64,000 bases of DNA from Bacteroides sp. Marseille-P3684 (lineage in GTDB: Bacteria; Bacteroidota; Bacteroidia; Bacteroidales; Bacteroidaceae), in assembly GCF_900291465.1 (NCBI RefSeq), contig NZ_LT985808.1:601363-665362 (forward strand), in the 5' to 3' direction. The notes under the pieces are model-generated. The model worked only from the letters and a program-made list of their open reading frames with translations. It was not told where the DNA came from and searched no databases. Both the position numbers and the translations under genes were made by a program. Shown one piece after another: positions 43,225-52,813 of this stretch. Position 1 is the stretch's first letter. Every line of letters begins with the position of its first letter.

Positions 43225-43754
43225 TTTTAACATCACATTTTCCCGATTCAGCGTTTTCAGGTAACGCGCAAATCCGCAATTTTGTCCCAATTGGAAAATT
43301 GCGCGTTAATTATTTTAAGATACCTCCGTCAGAACGCGTCGAAATAAACCCTTATTTACATAATTATACCGTTTATAACGCAAAAAAGATATCCGCCGAA
43401 CTCATTTCTACGGTCGAAAGCACCTGTGACTGGCTTCGTACGGACGAACGACTACCGTCGTACGGACGTGTCCGCACCGTCGTGGTCGTTCGTCCGTACG
43501 AAAACAGCCACCTGTTTTCATTTTTTAGAGCGCAAGGGGGTACGATTCCGAAGGTGTGAAATTGCGTCCGTCCGTGTGAAAAGACCGACGAAAGGGTACA
43601 AACGGGCAGGAAGATGAGGCAGAAAGAAAGGAAACGGACGAAAGTGCCGTCAATGTGTATTTCGCGAATCGCCCGAGAAGGCCCTTCCTGCCCACCAATC
43701 CGTATTTGGATGCAACGAAGCCCCTTCTCGCGCGCTTCGTTTGACAATCTGTCA
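43225..43754. repeat. 591-base repeat, copy 2 (about 530-base core)
   Basis: Aligns with copies 1 and 3 from TTTTAACATCACATTTTCCCG to the terminal hairpin. The left 60 bases are replaced by other repeats. Landmark spacing is unchanged: 226 bases from TTTAAGATAC to ACGATTCC and 127 more to AATCGCCCGAG. An early stem, TAACGCGC...GCGCGTTA, is longer and better paired than in the other copies. The right arm of the terminal hairpin is degraded (GCGCGCTTC). Confidence 0.75.
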
Positions 43755-43840
43755 GAAGCGCACGTCGCTTCTTCCATTGACAGCTGTCAATCGAAACGAT
43801 TGTCCATTGCCCCTCCGATTGCCTTTTCACAAAAAAAGCG

Positions 43841-43848
43841 TAAGTTTG
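43841..43848 (+). promoter_or_regulatory. -7 box of the thioesterase-dprA unit
   Basis: TAAGTTTG, 26 bases before the ATG at 43875. Confidence 0.55.
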
Positions 43849-43874
43849 TAGCCTACTAATCATGAAGGCAGAAA

Positions 43875-44282
43875 ATGGAGAAATACATCTTCGAACTCAC
43901 GATGAAGGTGCGCGACTATGAGTGCGACCTCCAGGGCATCGTCAACAATGCCAATTACCAACACTATCTGGAACATACCCGACACGAGTTCCTGCACACC
44001 ACCGGTGCCAGCTTCGCACGCCTGCACGACGAAGGCATCGACCCCGTCGTGGCACGCATCAACATGGCATTCAAGACGCCGTTGAAGAGCGGCGACGAGT
44101 TTGTCTCGAAGCTCTACCTGCGCAAGGAGGGCATCAAGTACGTCTTCCACCAGGACATCTTCCGTCTGCCCGACGGGAAGGTGAGCCTCCGCGCCACCGT
44201 CGAGACCGTCTGTCTGGTCGACGGACGGCTGAGCGACAGCCCCCTGTTCGACCAACTCTTTGCCCCCTATCTCCATGGATGA
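43875..44282 (+). CDS. Acyl-CoA thioesterase, hotdog fold (4HBT family)
   Basis: 135 residues, the usual size. The DYECDLQGIVNNANYQHYLE segment carries the family's Asp and Asn-rich helix start, followed by HTRHEFLH. It hydrolyses an acyl-CoA or acyl-carrier-type thioester; the substrate is unknown. Its stop overlaps the dprA start by 8 bases, so the pair is probably coupled. Confidence 0.88.
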   Translation: MEKYIFELTMKVRDYECDLQGIVNNANYQHYLEHTRHEFLHTTGASFARLHDEGIDPVVARINMAFKTPLKSGDEFVSKLYLRKEGIKYVFHQDIFRLPDGKVSLRATVETVCLVDGRLSDSPLFDQLFAPYLHG

Positions 44283-45393
44283 GCGCGAGACCTTTGCCGC
44301 CCTGGTGCTCCACTTCGCACAGGGTGTGGGCATCGCCGGCGCGCGGAGGCTCCATGAGCACTTCGGCTCCCTGGCGGCTGCGCTCGAATACCCGGACGAG
44401 CTGCTGCGGGTGCAGGGACTGACCGACGAGGCACGGGCGTCGCTCGCCGACCCCTCCCTGCGCGAACGGGCGCACCGGGAGTGGGACTACGACGCGTCGC
44501 ACCGTGTCCGTTGCCTGAGCTTCCTCGACGAGGCGTACCCGGCACGGATGCGTATGCTGCCCGACGCCCCGCTGGTGCTCTTCTACTGCGGGTCCGCACC
44601 CCTCAACCGGGCGCGCGTGGTGTCCGTCGTGGGCACCCGCCGCGTGACGGACTACGGGCAGAAACTCTGCTCCCGGTTCCTCTCCGAGCTGAGCCAGCTC
44701 TGTCCCGACGTGCTGGTGGTCAGCGGACTGGCGTACGGCGTGGACATCAGTGCCCACCGGGCGGCACTGGACAACCGGCTGGACACCGTCGGGGTGCTGG
44801 CACACGGACTCGACCGCATCTATCCCTATGCCCACCGCAGCGATGCCGGGCGGATGGTGCGCCGGGGCGGTCTGCTGACGGAGTACCACATCGGGACGGA
44901 GCCGGAGCGCCAGAACTTCGTGCGCCGCAACCGCATCGTCGCCGGTATGAGCGACGCCACCGTCGTCGTGGAGTCTGCCGCCCGTGGCGGTTCACTCATC
45001 ACCGCGCGCCTTGCCGGGGACTACCACCGCCCCTGCTTCGCCTTCCCCGGACCCGTGGGCGCCCCCTGTTCGGAGGGGTGCAACAACCTGATTCGTCAAG
45101 GGCGGGCAGTGCTTCTGCAGAGCGCCTTTGAGCTGGCGTCGGCGTTGGGCTGGGTGGGTAGTCAGCCGACGGCACAGCCCGTGCAGCCCTCCCTCTTCAC
45201 CGAGCTGAGTGACGACGAACGTCAGGTGGTCGACCGTCTGCGCCAGTCCCCCGAGGGTATCTCCACCGACGCCCTGTCCGCCGGGACGGGCCTCTCCGTC
45301 CAGCAGCTCAGCACGACCCTCTTCGGGCTGGAGATGAAAGGGCTGGTACGTCCGCTGGCAGGAAACGGATATCGATTGACAAGGAACAATTGA
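44275..45393 (+). CDS. dprA: DNA-processing protein DprA
   Basis: 372 residues. The Rossmann-like core has SVVGTRRVTDYGQKL, SGLAYGVDISAHRAAL, TVGVLAHGLDRIYP and ESAARGGSLITARLA; a helix-hairpin-like N-terminus and a DprA winged-helix C-terminus (VDRLRQSPEGISTDALSAGT) flank it. DprA loads RecA on incoming single-stranded DNA during transformation; it is widespread also where competence is unproven. The start at ATG 44275 lies inside the thioesterase gene. The C-terminus (LTRNN) ends at a CAATTGAC-type tract. Confidence 0.95.
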   Translation: MDERETFAALVLHFAQGVGIAGARRLHEHFGSLAAALEYPDELLRVQGLTDEARASLADPSLRERAHREWDYDASHRVRCLSFLDEAYPARMRMLPDAPLVLFYCGSAPLNRARVVSVVGTRRVTDYGQKLCSRFLSELSQLCPDVLVVSGLAYGVDISAHRAALDNRLDTVGVLAHGLDRIYPYAHRSDAGRMVRRGGLLTEYHIGTEPERQNFVRRNRIVAGMSDATVVVESAARGGSLITARLAGDYHRPCFAFPGPVGAPCSEGCNNLIRQGRAVLLQSAFELASALGWVGSQPTAQPVQPSLFTELSDDERQVVDRLRQSPEGISTDALSAGTGLSVQQLSTTLFGLEMKGLVRPLAGNGYRLTRNN

Positions 45394-45405
45394 CAACTGA
45401 CACTG
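45382..45405. repeat. Short CAATTGAC-type tract at the dprA 3' end
   Basis: GGAACAATTGACAACTGACA; the dprA stop codon lies inside it. Confidence 0.5.
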
Positions 45406-45467
45406 CCGTGCGGTGTGATTCCTTGCTACTTTACCATCATCACTGACCAATCGCTAATGAATAAGAT

Positions 45468-46844
45468 ATGAAACACTTGCACATCACTCTCTTCCTGCTC
45501 CTGGCGCTCTGCGTCCGGGGTCTGTCCGCCCAAGGGCTGGCAGGCGACTGGCAGGGCAGGCTGGACGTCGGCTCGATGAAGCTGCGTCTCGTGACTCATT
45601 TCGAGCAGACGGACGGAGGCTGGTCCGGTACGCTGGACTCGCCCGACCAGGGCGCACGGGGCATCCCCATGGATGCCGTCACACGGACGGACTCGCTCGT
45701 GACCTTCACCGTCGCGGCACTGGGCGTCCGCTACACCGGGGTCCTGCGGGGCGACTCGCTCATCGACGGGACCTTCCAGCAGGGGGCGGCATCGCTTCCG
45801 CTGCGCCTGACCCGGGGCGTGGAACAGGTGCGCCGTCCGCAGACACCCCGTCCGCCCTTCCCCTACCGCAGCGAGGAGGTGACGCTGCCCGGTGCGGACA
45901 AGGGCGTGACCCTCGCCGGGACGCTGACCCTCCCCGAGGGCGGCAAACCCCGTCCGGCGGTCATCCTGCTCACGGGCAGCGGCACACAGGACCGCGACGA
46001 GACCATCATGGAGCACAGGCCCTTTGCCGTCATTGCCGACTGCCTGACGCGCCGGGGCTTTGCCGTCCTGCGCTGCGACGACCGGGGAGCGGGCCGGTCG
46101 ACGGGCAGTGCCGCGTCAGCCACGACGCTCACCGGTGCCGCCGACGCCTCGTGCATGATGGACTACCTCAAGGCGCGTCCGGAGATAGACCCGTCGCGCA
46201 TCGGGCTGCTGGGACACAGCGAGGGTGCGGCGATGGCATTCCACACCGCCGCACAACGGGACGACGTGGCGTTCGTCGTCTCCCTGGCAGGTCCGGGCGT
46301 GAAGGGGGACAGCATCCTGCTGAGGCAGAACGCCGACCTGGCACGGCTGGAGGGCATGCCCGAGGGGCGCGTGGAGTCGCTCTGCCGCCTGCTGCGGCAG
46401 GTGTATGCGCTGGCTGAGAGCGAGCTGCCAGCCGACGTGCTGCTCGACCGTCTGGTGACCCTCTACGGCGGACAGACGGGCCGTCAGCTGACCGATGCCG
46501 AGCGCGAACAGCTCCGCCGTCAGCTGAGCACCTTCTGCACCCCGTGGATGCGCGGCTTCCTGCGCCATGACCCGCAGACGGACCTGAAGGCGGTCCGCTG
46601 TCCCGTGCTGGTGCTCAACGGGGAACGCGACACGCAGGTGGACGCCACGGTGAACCCCGACGCCATCCGCCGCGCCCTGCCTGACGTGCCGGGACGACTC
46701 GTGACGGTGAAGCGCTACCCCGGTCTGAACCATCTCTTCCAGCACTGCACCACCGGGCTTCCCGCCGAGTACGGCTCCATCGAGGAGACCATCAGCCCGG
46801 AGGTACTCGCCGACCTCGCTGCCTGGATGGAGGCATTGCCGTAA
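45468..46844 (+). CDS. Exported alpha/beta hydrolase (serine hydrolase)
   Basis: 458 residues. Signal peptide to about residue 22 (LLLALCVRGLSAQ). A beta-rich N-terminal domain (GDWQGRLDVGSMKLRLVTHF) of the kind found in Bacteroidota hydrolases precedes the catalytic domain: LLTGSGTQDRDE, VLRCDDRGAGRS, nucleophile GHSEGAAMA, VLVLNGERDTQV (acid) and GLNHLF (His). It could be an esterase or aminopeptidase acting in the periplasm. It stands alone, with no operon partner. Confidence 0.88.
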   Translation: MKHLHITLFLLLALCVRGLSAQGLAGDWQGRLDVGSMKLRLVTHFEQTDGGWSGTLDSPDQGARGIPMDAVTRTDSLVTFTVAALGVRYTGVLRGDSLIDGTFQQGAASLPLRLTRGVEQVRRPQTPRPPFPYRSEEVTLPGADKGVTLAGTLTLPEGGKPRPAVILLTGSGTQDRDETIMEHRPFAVIADCLTRRGFAVLRCDDRGAGRSTGSAASATTLTGAADASCMMDYLKARPEIDPSRIGLLGHSEGAAMAFHTAAQRDDVAFVVSLAGPGVKGDSILLRQNADLARLEGMPEGRVESLCRLLRQVYALAESELPADVLLDRLVTLYGGQTGRQLTDAEREQLRRQLSTFCTPWMRGFLRHDPQTDLKAVRCPVLVLNGERDTQVDATVNPDAIRRALPDVPGRLVTVKRYPGLNHLFQHCTTGLPAEYGSIEETISPEVLADLAAWMEALP

Positions 46845-46883
46845 AAAATCGCCCTTCCTGCTCCGCCTGTCGGAAAACCGCCG

Positions 46884-46891
46884 TATCTTTG
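46884..46891 (+). promoter_or_regulatory. -7 box of the metal-uptake genes
   Basis: TATCTTTG, 39 bases before the ATG at 46931. Confidence 0.65.
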
Positions 46892-46930
46892 CACGGGCGT
46901 TACGCCCTTGTGCAATCAAACTGACGACTT

Positions 46931-47815
46931 ATGAAACATGTGCTTACACACTGCTTCCAGCTGGCCTTGCTGCTGCTCACGGGCGCTTCGTGCCGTCCGG
47001 GCGGGGCGGAGGCGGAAGGCGGGAAACCGACGCTCACCGTGACCCTCGAACCGGTGCGCTACTTCGCCGAGGCGATTGCCGGCGACCGTTTCGAGGTGAA
47101 CTGCATGGTGCCTGCCGGCAGCAGCCCGGAGACCTATGACCCGACACCGCGCCAGCTGATGGAGCTTGCCGCGAGCCGCGCGTACCTGCGCATCGGCTAC
47201 ATCGGATTCGAGCAGGCGTGGATGGACCGTCTGGAGGCGAACGCACCGCAGATGCAGGTCTTCGACCTCTCCGAGGGCGTTCCGCTCATCCGCGAGGCGG
47301 ACCATGAACACGAGGGGCACCGCCATGCCGGCGGCGTGGAGCCGCACCTCTGGAACTCGCCTTCGAACGCACGCATCATCGCGCGCAACGTCTGTGCCGC
47401 CCTCTGCCGGCTGGACAGCCTGCACCGCGGGGAGTATGCCGCACGCCTGGACAGCCTGGAGGGAGTCATCACACGGACGGACAGCCTCGTGCGCGGTCTC
47501 CTGTCCGAGGGGGCGCCTCGCGCGTTCCTTATCTATCATCCGGCACTGTCCTATTTCGCCCGTGACTACGGACTGACGCAGCTCTGCCTGGAGGAAGGCG
47601 GCAAGGAGCCTTCGCCCGCCCACCTGCAGACGCTCATCCGCACGTGCCGCGAGCAGGGCGTCCGCACGGTCTTCGTCCAACGGGAGTTCGACAGCCGCAA
47701 CGCCGAGCTGGTGGCGCGGGAGCTGGGCGCCCGTCTGGTGACCATCAACCCGCTCAACTACCATTGGGACGAGGAGCTGGTGGAGACCGCCCGGCAATTG
47801 ACAATTGACAATTGA
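46931..47815 (+). CDS. Metal ABC transporter substrate-binding lipoprotein (zinc type)
   Basis: 294 residues. Lipobox LLTGASC (Cys21). Cluster A-I solute-binding fold: VTLEPVRYFAEAIAGD, then a His-rich loop DHEHEGHRHAGGVEPHLW with the metal-binding HLW motif, and IYHPALSYFARDYGL with a second His. These proteins bind Zn or Mn. The C-terminus (ARQLTIDN) is encoded by a CAATTGACAATTG tract, which also supplies the stop codon, so the original end was replaced. The ATPase gene follows; no permease gene is nearby. Confidence 0.9.
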   Translation: MKHVLTHCFQLALLLLTGASCRPGGAEAEGGKPTLTVTLEPVRYFAEAIAGDRFEVNCMVPAGSSPETYDPTPRQLMELAASRAYLRIGYIGFEQAWMDRLEANAPQMQVFDLSEGVPLIREADHEHEGHRHAGGVEPHLWNSPSNARIIARNVCAALCRLDSLHRGEYAARLDSLEGVITRTDSLVRGLLSEGAPRAFLIYHPALSYFARDYGLTQLCLEEGGKEPSPAHLQTLIRTCREQGVRTVFVQREFDSRNAELVARELGARLVTINPLNYHWDEELVETARQLTIDN

Positions 47816-47827
47816 CAATTGACAATT
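47793..47827. repeat. CAATTGACAATTG tandem tract overlapping the znuA-type 3' end
   Basis: About five tandem CAATTGA units. The first three are read in frame as QLTIDN and stop; the rest lie in the spacer before the ATPase gene. Confidence 0.75.
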
Positions 47828-47867
47828 GGGCAGTGCCTTCGGTTACGATTCATTTTATCGCACAACT

Positions 47868-48656
47868 ATGACAACGAATCCCATCCTCACTCTCGAACAT
47901 ATCACGGCAGGCTACGAGCAGAAGGTCGTCCTGCGCGACGTGAACCTGACGGTCTATGACCGCGACTTCCTGGGCGTCATCGGACCCAACGGAGGCGGCA
48001 AGACGACCCTCATCAAGGTCATCCTCGGCCTGCTGGCGCCACTGTCCGGCAAGCGCAGCTTCTTCCGCGACGGGCGTCCCACGGACGGTCTGAAAATGGG
48101 CTACCTGCCGCAGTACAACCAGATAGACAAGAAGTTCCCCATATCGGTGGAAGAGGTCATCCTGTCCGGACTGAGCGGCGAGAAGGGACTCCTGCGCCGT
48201 TACACGGAGGAACAGCGTGCCCGCGTCTGTGAGGTCGTGTCGCGCATGGGCTTGGAAGGCCTCGAACGGCGCCCCATCGGACAACTCAGCGGCGGACAGA
48301 TGCAACGTGCACTGCTGGGCCGCGCGGTCATCTCGCAACCGGACCTCGTCATCCTCGACGAGCCGAACACGTACATCGACAAGCGTTTCGAGGCGAAGCT
48401 CTACGAGCTGTTGGAGGACATCAACCGGCGCTGCGCCATCATCCTGGTGAGCCACGACATCGGTACCATCCTGCAGACGGTGAAGACCATCGCCTGCGTC
48501 AACGAGACACTCGACTATCACCCCGACACGGAGGTCCCCGTGGAATGGATTGACAAGCACTTCGGCTGCCCCATCGACCTGCTGGGACACGGCAACCTGC
48601 CCCATCGGGTACTGAAGAGTCACTGCTGCCACGCCGACGACTCTTCCCGGGAGTAG
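47868..48656 (+). CDS. Metal ABC transporter ATP-binding protein
   Basis: 262 residues. Walker A GPNGGGKTT, Q-loop LPQYNQID, signature LSGGQMQRALLG, Walker B LVILDEPN and the switch His in VSHDI. It belongs to the ZnuC/MntB group and should power uptake together with the upstream binding protein. The last 30 residues hold HCCHADDSS, a small metal-binding-looking tail. The ATG at 47868 matches homologues; the longer frame enters the repeat. A membrane permease, normally the third gene, is absent: a GT117 gene follows instead. Confidence 0.92.
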   Translation: MTTNPILTLEHITAGYEQKVVLRDVNLTVYDRDFLGVIGPNGGGKTTLIKVILGLLAPLSGKRSFFRDGRPTDGLKMGYLPQYNQIDKKFPISVEEVILSGLSGEKGLLRRYTEEQRARVCEVVSRMGLEGLERRPIGQLSGGQMQRALLGRAVISQPDLVILDEPNTYIDKRFEAKLYELLEDINRRCAIILVSHDIGTILQTVKTIACVNETLDYHPDTEVPVEWIDKHFGCPIDLLGHGNLPHRVLKSHCCHADDSSRE

Positions 48657-48744
48657 ACGGAGGTCCGCCCCTCCCTATCGGTTAAATAAACTTATTAAAC
48701 AAAGAAAGCCGCGGACAGACACGCAGGCTGTGTTATTTCTTTCC

Positions 48745-48752
48745 TATCTTTG
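48745..48752 (+). promoter_or_regulatory. -7 box of the GT117-deacetylase-queG unit
   Basis: TATCTTTG, 38 bases before the ATG at 48791. Confidence 0.65.
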
Positions 48753-48790
48753 CGGCTTAGTGTGAAAAGATTAACAAACAACGATTCTGA

Positions 48791-51700
48791 ATGAGACAAT
48801 ACCGTCGTATCAACAACCTGATGGGTTGGTTCACCTTCCTCATTGCGGCAGTAGTCTACTGCATGACCGTCGAGCCGACCGCCAGTTTTTGGGACTGCCC
48901 GGAGTTCATCACCACCGGTTATAAACTCGAAGTGGGTCACCCGCCCGGTGCACCTTTCTTCATGCTTACCGCCAACCTCTTCTCCCAGTTTGCCAGTGAC
49001 CCGTCGGAAGTGGCGTACATGGTCAACATCATGTCGGCACTGCTCAGTGCGGGCTGCATCATGTTCCTGTTCTGGAGCATCACCCACCTGACGTGCAAGC
49101 TCGTCTGCCCGGGTGTGGAGAAGATGACCACCGGACAACTGGTGACCATCATGGGTGCCGGACTCGTCGGTGCGCTCGCATACACCTTCAGCGACACGTT
49201 CTGGTTCAGTGCGGTCGAGGGAGAGGTCTACGCCTACTCGTCCCTGTTCACAGCTGTCGTGTTTTGGTTGATACTCAAGTGGGAGGACTGTGCAGACCAA
49301 CCGCACAGCGACCGCTGGCTGGTGCTCATAGCCTACCTTACGGGACTCTCCATCGGCGTGCACCTGCTCAACCTCCTTTGTCTCTCCGCCATCGTACTCG
49401 TTTACTACTACAAGAAGAACCCGAACGCGAACGTGAAGGGCTCGTTGCTCGCCCTCGCCGGTTCCATGGTGCTCATCGCAGTCGTGCTCTACGGCGTCGT
49501 GCCGGGCATCGTGAAGGTGGGCGGATGGTTCGAGCTGCTCTTCGTCAACACCTTCGGCATGCCGTTCAACAGCGGACTCATCGTCTACATCGTGTTCCTG
49601 CTCGCCGTGCTCGTGTGGGCGATCTACGAGAGCTACAACTATGCCAGTGCGCGGCGTGCCAACATCGCCTTCCTGCTGACGATAGCCCTGCTGGGCATTC
49701 CCTTCTTTGGACACGGCGTGAAGAGCATCGTCTTCGGCATCGTGTTCCTGGCGCTGGTCGGCGCCTGCCTTTGGGGCGTGTTCGGCAAGCGGCTCATGGT
49801 CAGTCCGCGCACACTCAATACGTCCATCCTTTGCCTCACGATGATGGTCATCGGCTACTCCTCCTATGCCGTCATCGTGATACGTTCGTCCGCCAATCCC
49901 CCCATGGACCAGAACTCACCCGAGGACATCTTTACCTTGGGCGACTACCTCGGCCGCGAACAGTACGGTGATACCCCACTGTTCTACGGACCTGCCTACA
50001 ACTCCAAGGTAGCCCTGAAGATCGAGGGGCAGTACTGCGTCCCCGTCTCCGAGGAGGGAGCTCCCGTCTACCAGCGGAAAGAGAAGGAATCACCCGACGA
50101 GAAGGACAGCTATGAGATAGTACGCCATAAGACAGAATACAAGTACGCACAGAACATGCTCTTCCCCCGCATGTACAGCAGCGCCAACGAGCATATCGCC
50201 GCCTACGAGCAGTGGTTCGGAGGCTACCGCAACGAGAAGGGAGAATGGGTCAATGGCGTGAAGGGACACCTCATCCCCTACGACGAGTGCGGCAACCCGG
50301 TGATGGTGAAGATGCCTACGACTTGGGAGAACCTGAAGTTCTTCTTCTCCTACCAGGTGAACTTCATGTATTGGCGTTACTTTCTCTGGAACTTCGCAGG
50401 ACGCCAGAACGACATCCAGGGCAACGGGGAGCCGGAGCACGGCAACTGGATCAGCGGAATCCCACTCATCGACAACCTCCTCTATGGCGACCAGAGCAAG
50501 CTGCCCGACGAGCTGAAAGCCAACAAGGGCCACAACGTGTTCTACTGTCTGCCGCTCCTGCTGGGCATCCTCGGACTCCTCTGGCAAGCCTTCCGCGGAC
50601 AACGCGGCATCCAGCAGTTCTGGGTGGTGTTCTTCCTCTTCTTCATGACCGGACTCGCCATCGTGCTCTACCTCAACCAGACGCCGCTCCAGCCGCGTGA
50701 ACGCGACTATGCCTATGCAGGCTCGTTCTACGCCTTTGCCATCTGGATCGGACTGGGTGTGGCTGCTGTCAGCGAATTTCTCCGGCGGCGCAAGCTCAAC
50801 GCCACCACCGCGGCTGCCCTCGCTTCCGTCGTGTGCCTGCTCGTCCCCGTGCAGATGGCCAGCCAGACCTGGGACGACCACGACCGCAGCGGACGCTACA
50901 CCTGTCGCGACTTCGGACAGAACTACCTCAACAGCCTGCCCGAAGGCAACAACCCCATCATCTTCACCAACGGCGACAACGACACCTTCCCCCTGTGGTA
51001 TAACCAAGAGACCGAAGGAGTGCGTACCGACGCCCGCGTCTGCAACCTGAGCTACCTGCAGACCGACTGGTACATAGACCAGATGAAGCGTCCCGCCTAC
51101 GACTCCCCGTCGGTGCCGGTGTCCTGGGACCGTATCGAGTTTGTCAGCGGAAAGAACGAATACATCACCGTCCGACCGGAAGCGAAGCAACAGATTCTTG
51201 ACATCTATAAGGCACACCCCGAGGCTGCACGCCAACAGTATGGCGACGACCCGTTCGAACTCAAGAACATCCTCAAGTACTGGGTGCGCTCCAAGGACGA
51301 AGACCTCCACTTCATCCCGACCGACACCGTCCACATCACCCTCGACAAGGACGCCATCCGCCGTTCGGGCATGATGATTCCCGAAGAGTACAAGGACAGC
51401 TTGCCCGACAAGATGTACATACCCCTCCGCAAACGAACCCTCTACAAGAGCGAACTCATGATGCTGGAGATGCTCGCCCAGACCAACTGGGTACGGCCGC
51501 TCTATGTCGCCATCACCGTCGGCTCGGACAACCACATGGGCCTGGACCCCTTCTTCGTACAGGAGGGACTCGCCTACCGCATCACCCCCTTCGACTGGCG
51601 GAAGTACGGATACCCGCAGGAGCCCGGCAAGGGATACGTCGTCGACTCCCGGAAGATGTACGACAACCTCATGACGAAGTTCAAGTTCGGAGGCATCGAG

Positions 51701-52165
51701 GACCCGTCGGTCTACCTGGATGAGAACATCCTGCGCATGTGCGGCACGCACCGCCGCCTCTTCGCCATCCTCGCCGGACAGCTCCTCAAGGAGGGTAAGA
51801 ACGAACAGGCACTCAAGGCACTCGAATACTGCGACCGCGTCGTCCCCGCTGCCAGCGTCCCCTATGACTACCAGAACAGCTCGCTCGACCTGGCGAAGGA
51901 CTACCTCACGCTCGGCAAGGCAGAACAGGGCAACACCATCCTCAAGGCGCTCGCCGACAAGTCGTTCTCCTATGTCAACTGGTACCTCAGCATGCGTTCA
52001 CCCACGCTTGTCGCCTATGCGCAGGACTGCATCTACCACTTCTACCTGCTCGACGAAATCGTCAAGTGCATGCAGACGGAGAAGAGCAAGCCTGACTACG
52101 CCGATGCCTACAAGCAGAAGTTCGAGATGCTCTACCATCAGTTCAGCCAACGCATCGGAGGGTAA
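48791..52165 (+). CDS. DUF2723 / GT117-type membrane glycosyltransferase-like protein
   Basis: 1124 residues. The N-terminal third holds about ten membrane helices with YCMTVEPTASFWDCPEF near the start, the acidic loop typical of the protein O-mannosyltransferase-like fold, and GHPPGAPFFML. A middle loop, another group of helices at about 595-690, and a C-terminal soluble part with TPR-like helices follow (ALKALEYCDRVVPAA). The family is characteristic of Bacteroidota and is thought to transfer sugars to exported proteins. Followed after 9 bases by the deacetylase gene. Confidence 0.88.
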   Translation: MRQYRRINNLMGWFTFLIAAVVYCMTVEPTASFWDCPEFITTGYKLEVGHPPGAPFFMLTANLFSQFASDPSEVAYMVNIMSALLSAGCIMFLFWSITHLTCKLVCPGVEKMTTGQLVTIMGAGLVGALAYTFSDTFWFSAVEGEVYAYSSLFTAVVFWLILKWEDCADQPHSDRWLVLIAYLTGLSIGVHLLNLLCLSAIVLVYYYKKNPNANVKGSLLALAGSMVLIAVVLYGVVPGIVKVGGWFELLFVNTFGMPFNSGLIVYIVFLLAVLVWAIYESYNYASARRANIAFLLTIALLGIPFFGHGVKSIVFGIVFLALVGACLWGVFGKRLMVSPRTLNTSILCLTMMVIGYSSYAVIVIRSSANPPMDQNSPEDIFTLGDYLGREQYGDTPLFYGPAYNSKVALKIEGQYCVPVSEEGAPVYQRKEKESPDEKDSYEIVRHKTEYKYAQNMLFPRMYSSANEHIAAYEQWFGGYRNEKGEWVNGVKGHLIPYDECGNPVMVKMPTTWENLKFFFSYQVNFMYWRYFLWNFAGRQNDIQGNGEPEHGNWISGIPLIDNLLYGDQSKLPDELKANKGHNVFYCLPLLLGILGLLWQAFRGQRGIQQFWVVFFLFFMTGLAIVLYLNQTPLQPRERDYAYAGSFYAFAIWIGLGVAAVSEFLRRRKLNATTAAALASVVCLLVPVQMASQTWDDHDRSGRYTCRDFGQNYLNSLPEGNNPIIFTNGDNDTFPLWYNQETEGVRTDARVCNLSYLQTDWYIDQMKRPAYDSPSVPVSWDRIEFVSGKNEYITVRPEAKQQILDIYKAHPEAARQQYGDDPFELKNILKYWVRSKDEDLHFIPTDTVHITLDKDAIRRSGMMIPEEYKDSLPDKMYIPLRKRTLYKSELMMLEMLAQTNWVRPLYVAITVGSDNHMGLDPFFVQEGLAYRITPFDWRKYGYPQEPGKGYVVDSRKMYDNLMTKFKFGGIEDPSVYLDENILRMCGTHRRLFAILAGQLLKEGKNEQALKALEYCDRVVPAASVPYDYQNSSLDLAKDYLTLGKAEQGNTILKALADKSFSYVNWYLSMRSPTLVAYAQDCIYHFYLLDEIVKCMQTEKSKPDYADAYKQKFEMLYHQFSQRIGG

Positions 52166-52174
52166 AGCACGCCT

Positions 52175-52786
52175 ATGTTCATCGAGCAGCCTCCCCGCAT
52201 CGTACGTTGGCTCTATCCGCAAGCCATCTGGCGCATGGACCCGTCCGTCAAGGCAGTCTACCTGACGTTCGACGACGGGCCCATCCCCGAGATGACACCG
52301 TGGGTGCTCGACGTGCTCGACCACTACGGCATCAAGGCTACCTTCTTTCTCGTTGGGGACAATGTGCGCAAACATCCGCGCGAGTTCGCCATGATCAAGG
52401 AACGCGGACACCGCCTGGGCAACCACACCTTCAACCACCTGAGGGGCTTCGAGTGGCTGACGAAGAACTACCTGGCGAACGCCGACAAGGCAAACGAGCT
52501 CATACAGACAGACCTCTTCCGTCCGCCACACGGGCACATGCGCTGGCTCCAGTACGAGATGTTGCGCCGACGCTACCGCATCGTGATGTGGGACCTCGTG
52601 ACACGCGACTACAGCAAGCACCTCAACGGACGGCAGGTCTTCGAGAAGGTCAAACGCTATGCCCGCAACGGCTCCATCATCACCTTCCACGACTCCATCA
52701 AGTCGAAGGAGAATACCATGTACGCCCTGCCGCGCTCCATCGAGTGGCTCATGGAGCAGGGCTACGAGTTCAAGGTGTTCGACTGA
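52175..52786 (+). CDS. Polysaccharide deacetylase (NodB homology)
   Basis: 203 residues. The NodB motifs are YLTFDDGP (metal Asp), GNHTFNHLR (two His), RPPHGHMR and IVMWDLVTRDY, with HDS near the end. CE4-type enzymes remove acetyl groups from sugars; peptidoglycan or a surface glycan are candidates. No signal peptide is evident. It is coupled closely to the GT117 gene. Confidence 0.93.
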   Translation: MFIEQPPRIVRWLYPQAIWRMDPSVKAVYLTFDDGPIPEMTPWVLDVLDHYGIKATFFLVGDNVRKHPREFAMIKERGHRLGNHTFNHLRGFEWLTKNYLANADKANELIQTDLFRPPHGHMRWLQYEMLRRRYRIVMWDLVTRDYSKHLNGRQVFEKVKRYARNGSIITFHDSIKSKENTMYALPRSIEWLMEQGYEFKVFD

Positions 52787-52813
52787 CGGGCAACCTCCAT
52801 TCCCCGAAACGAC

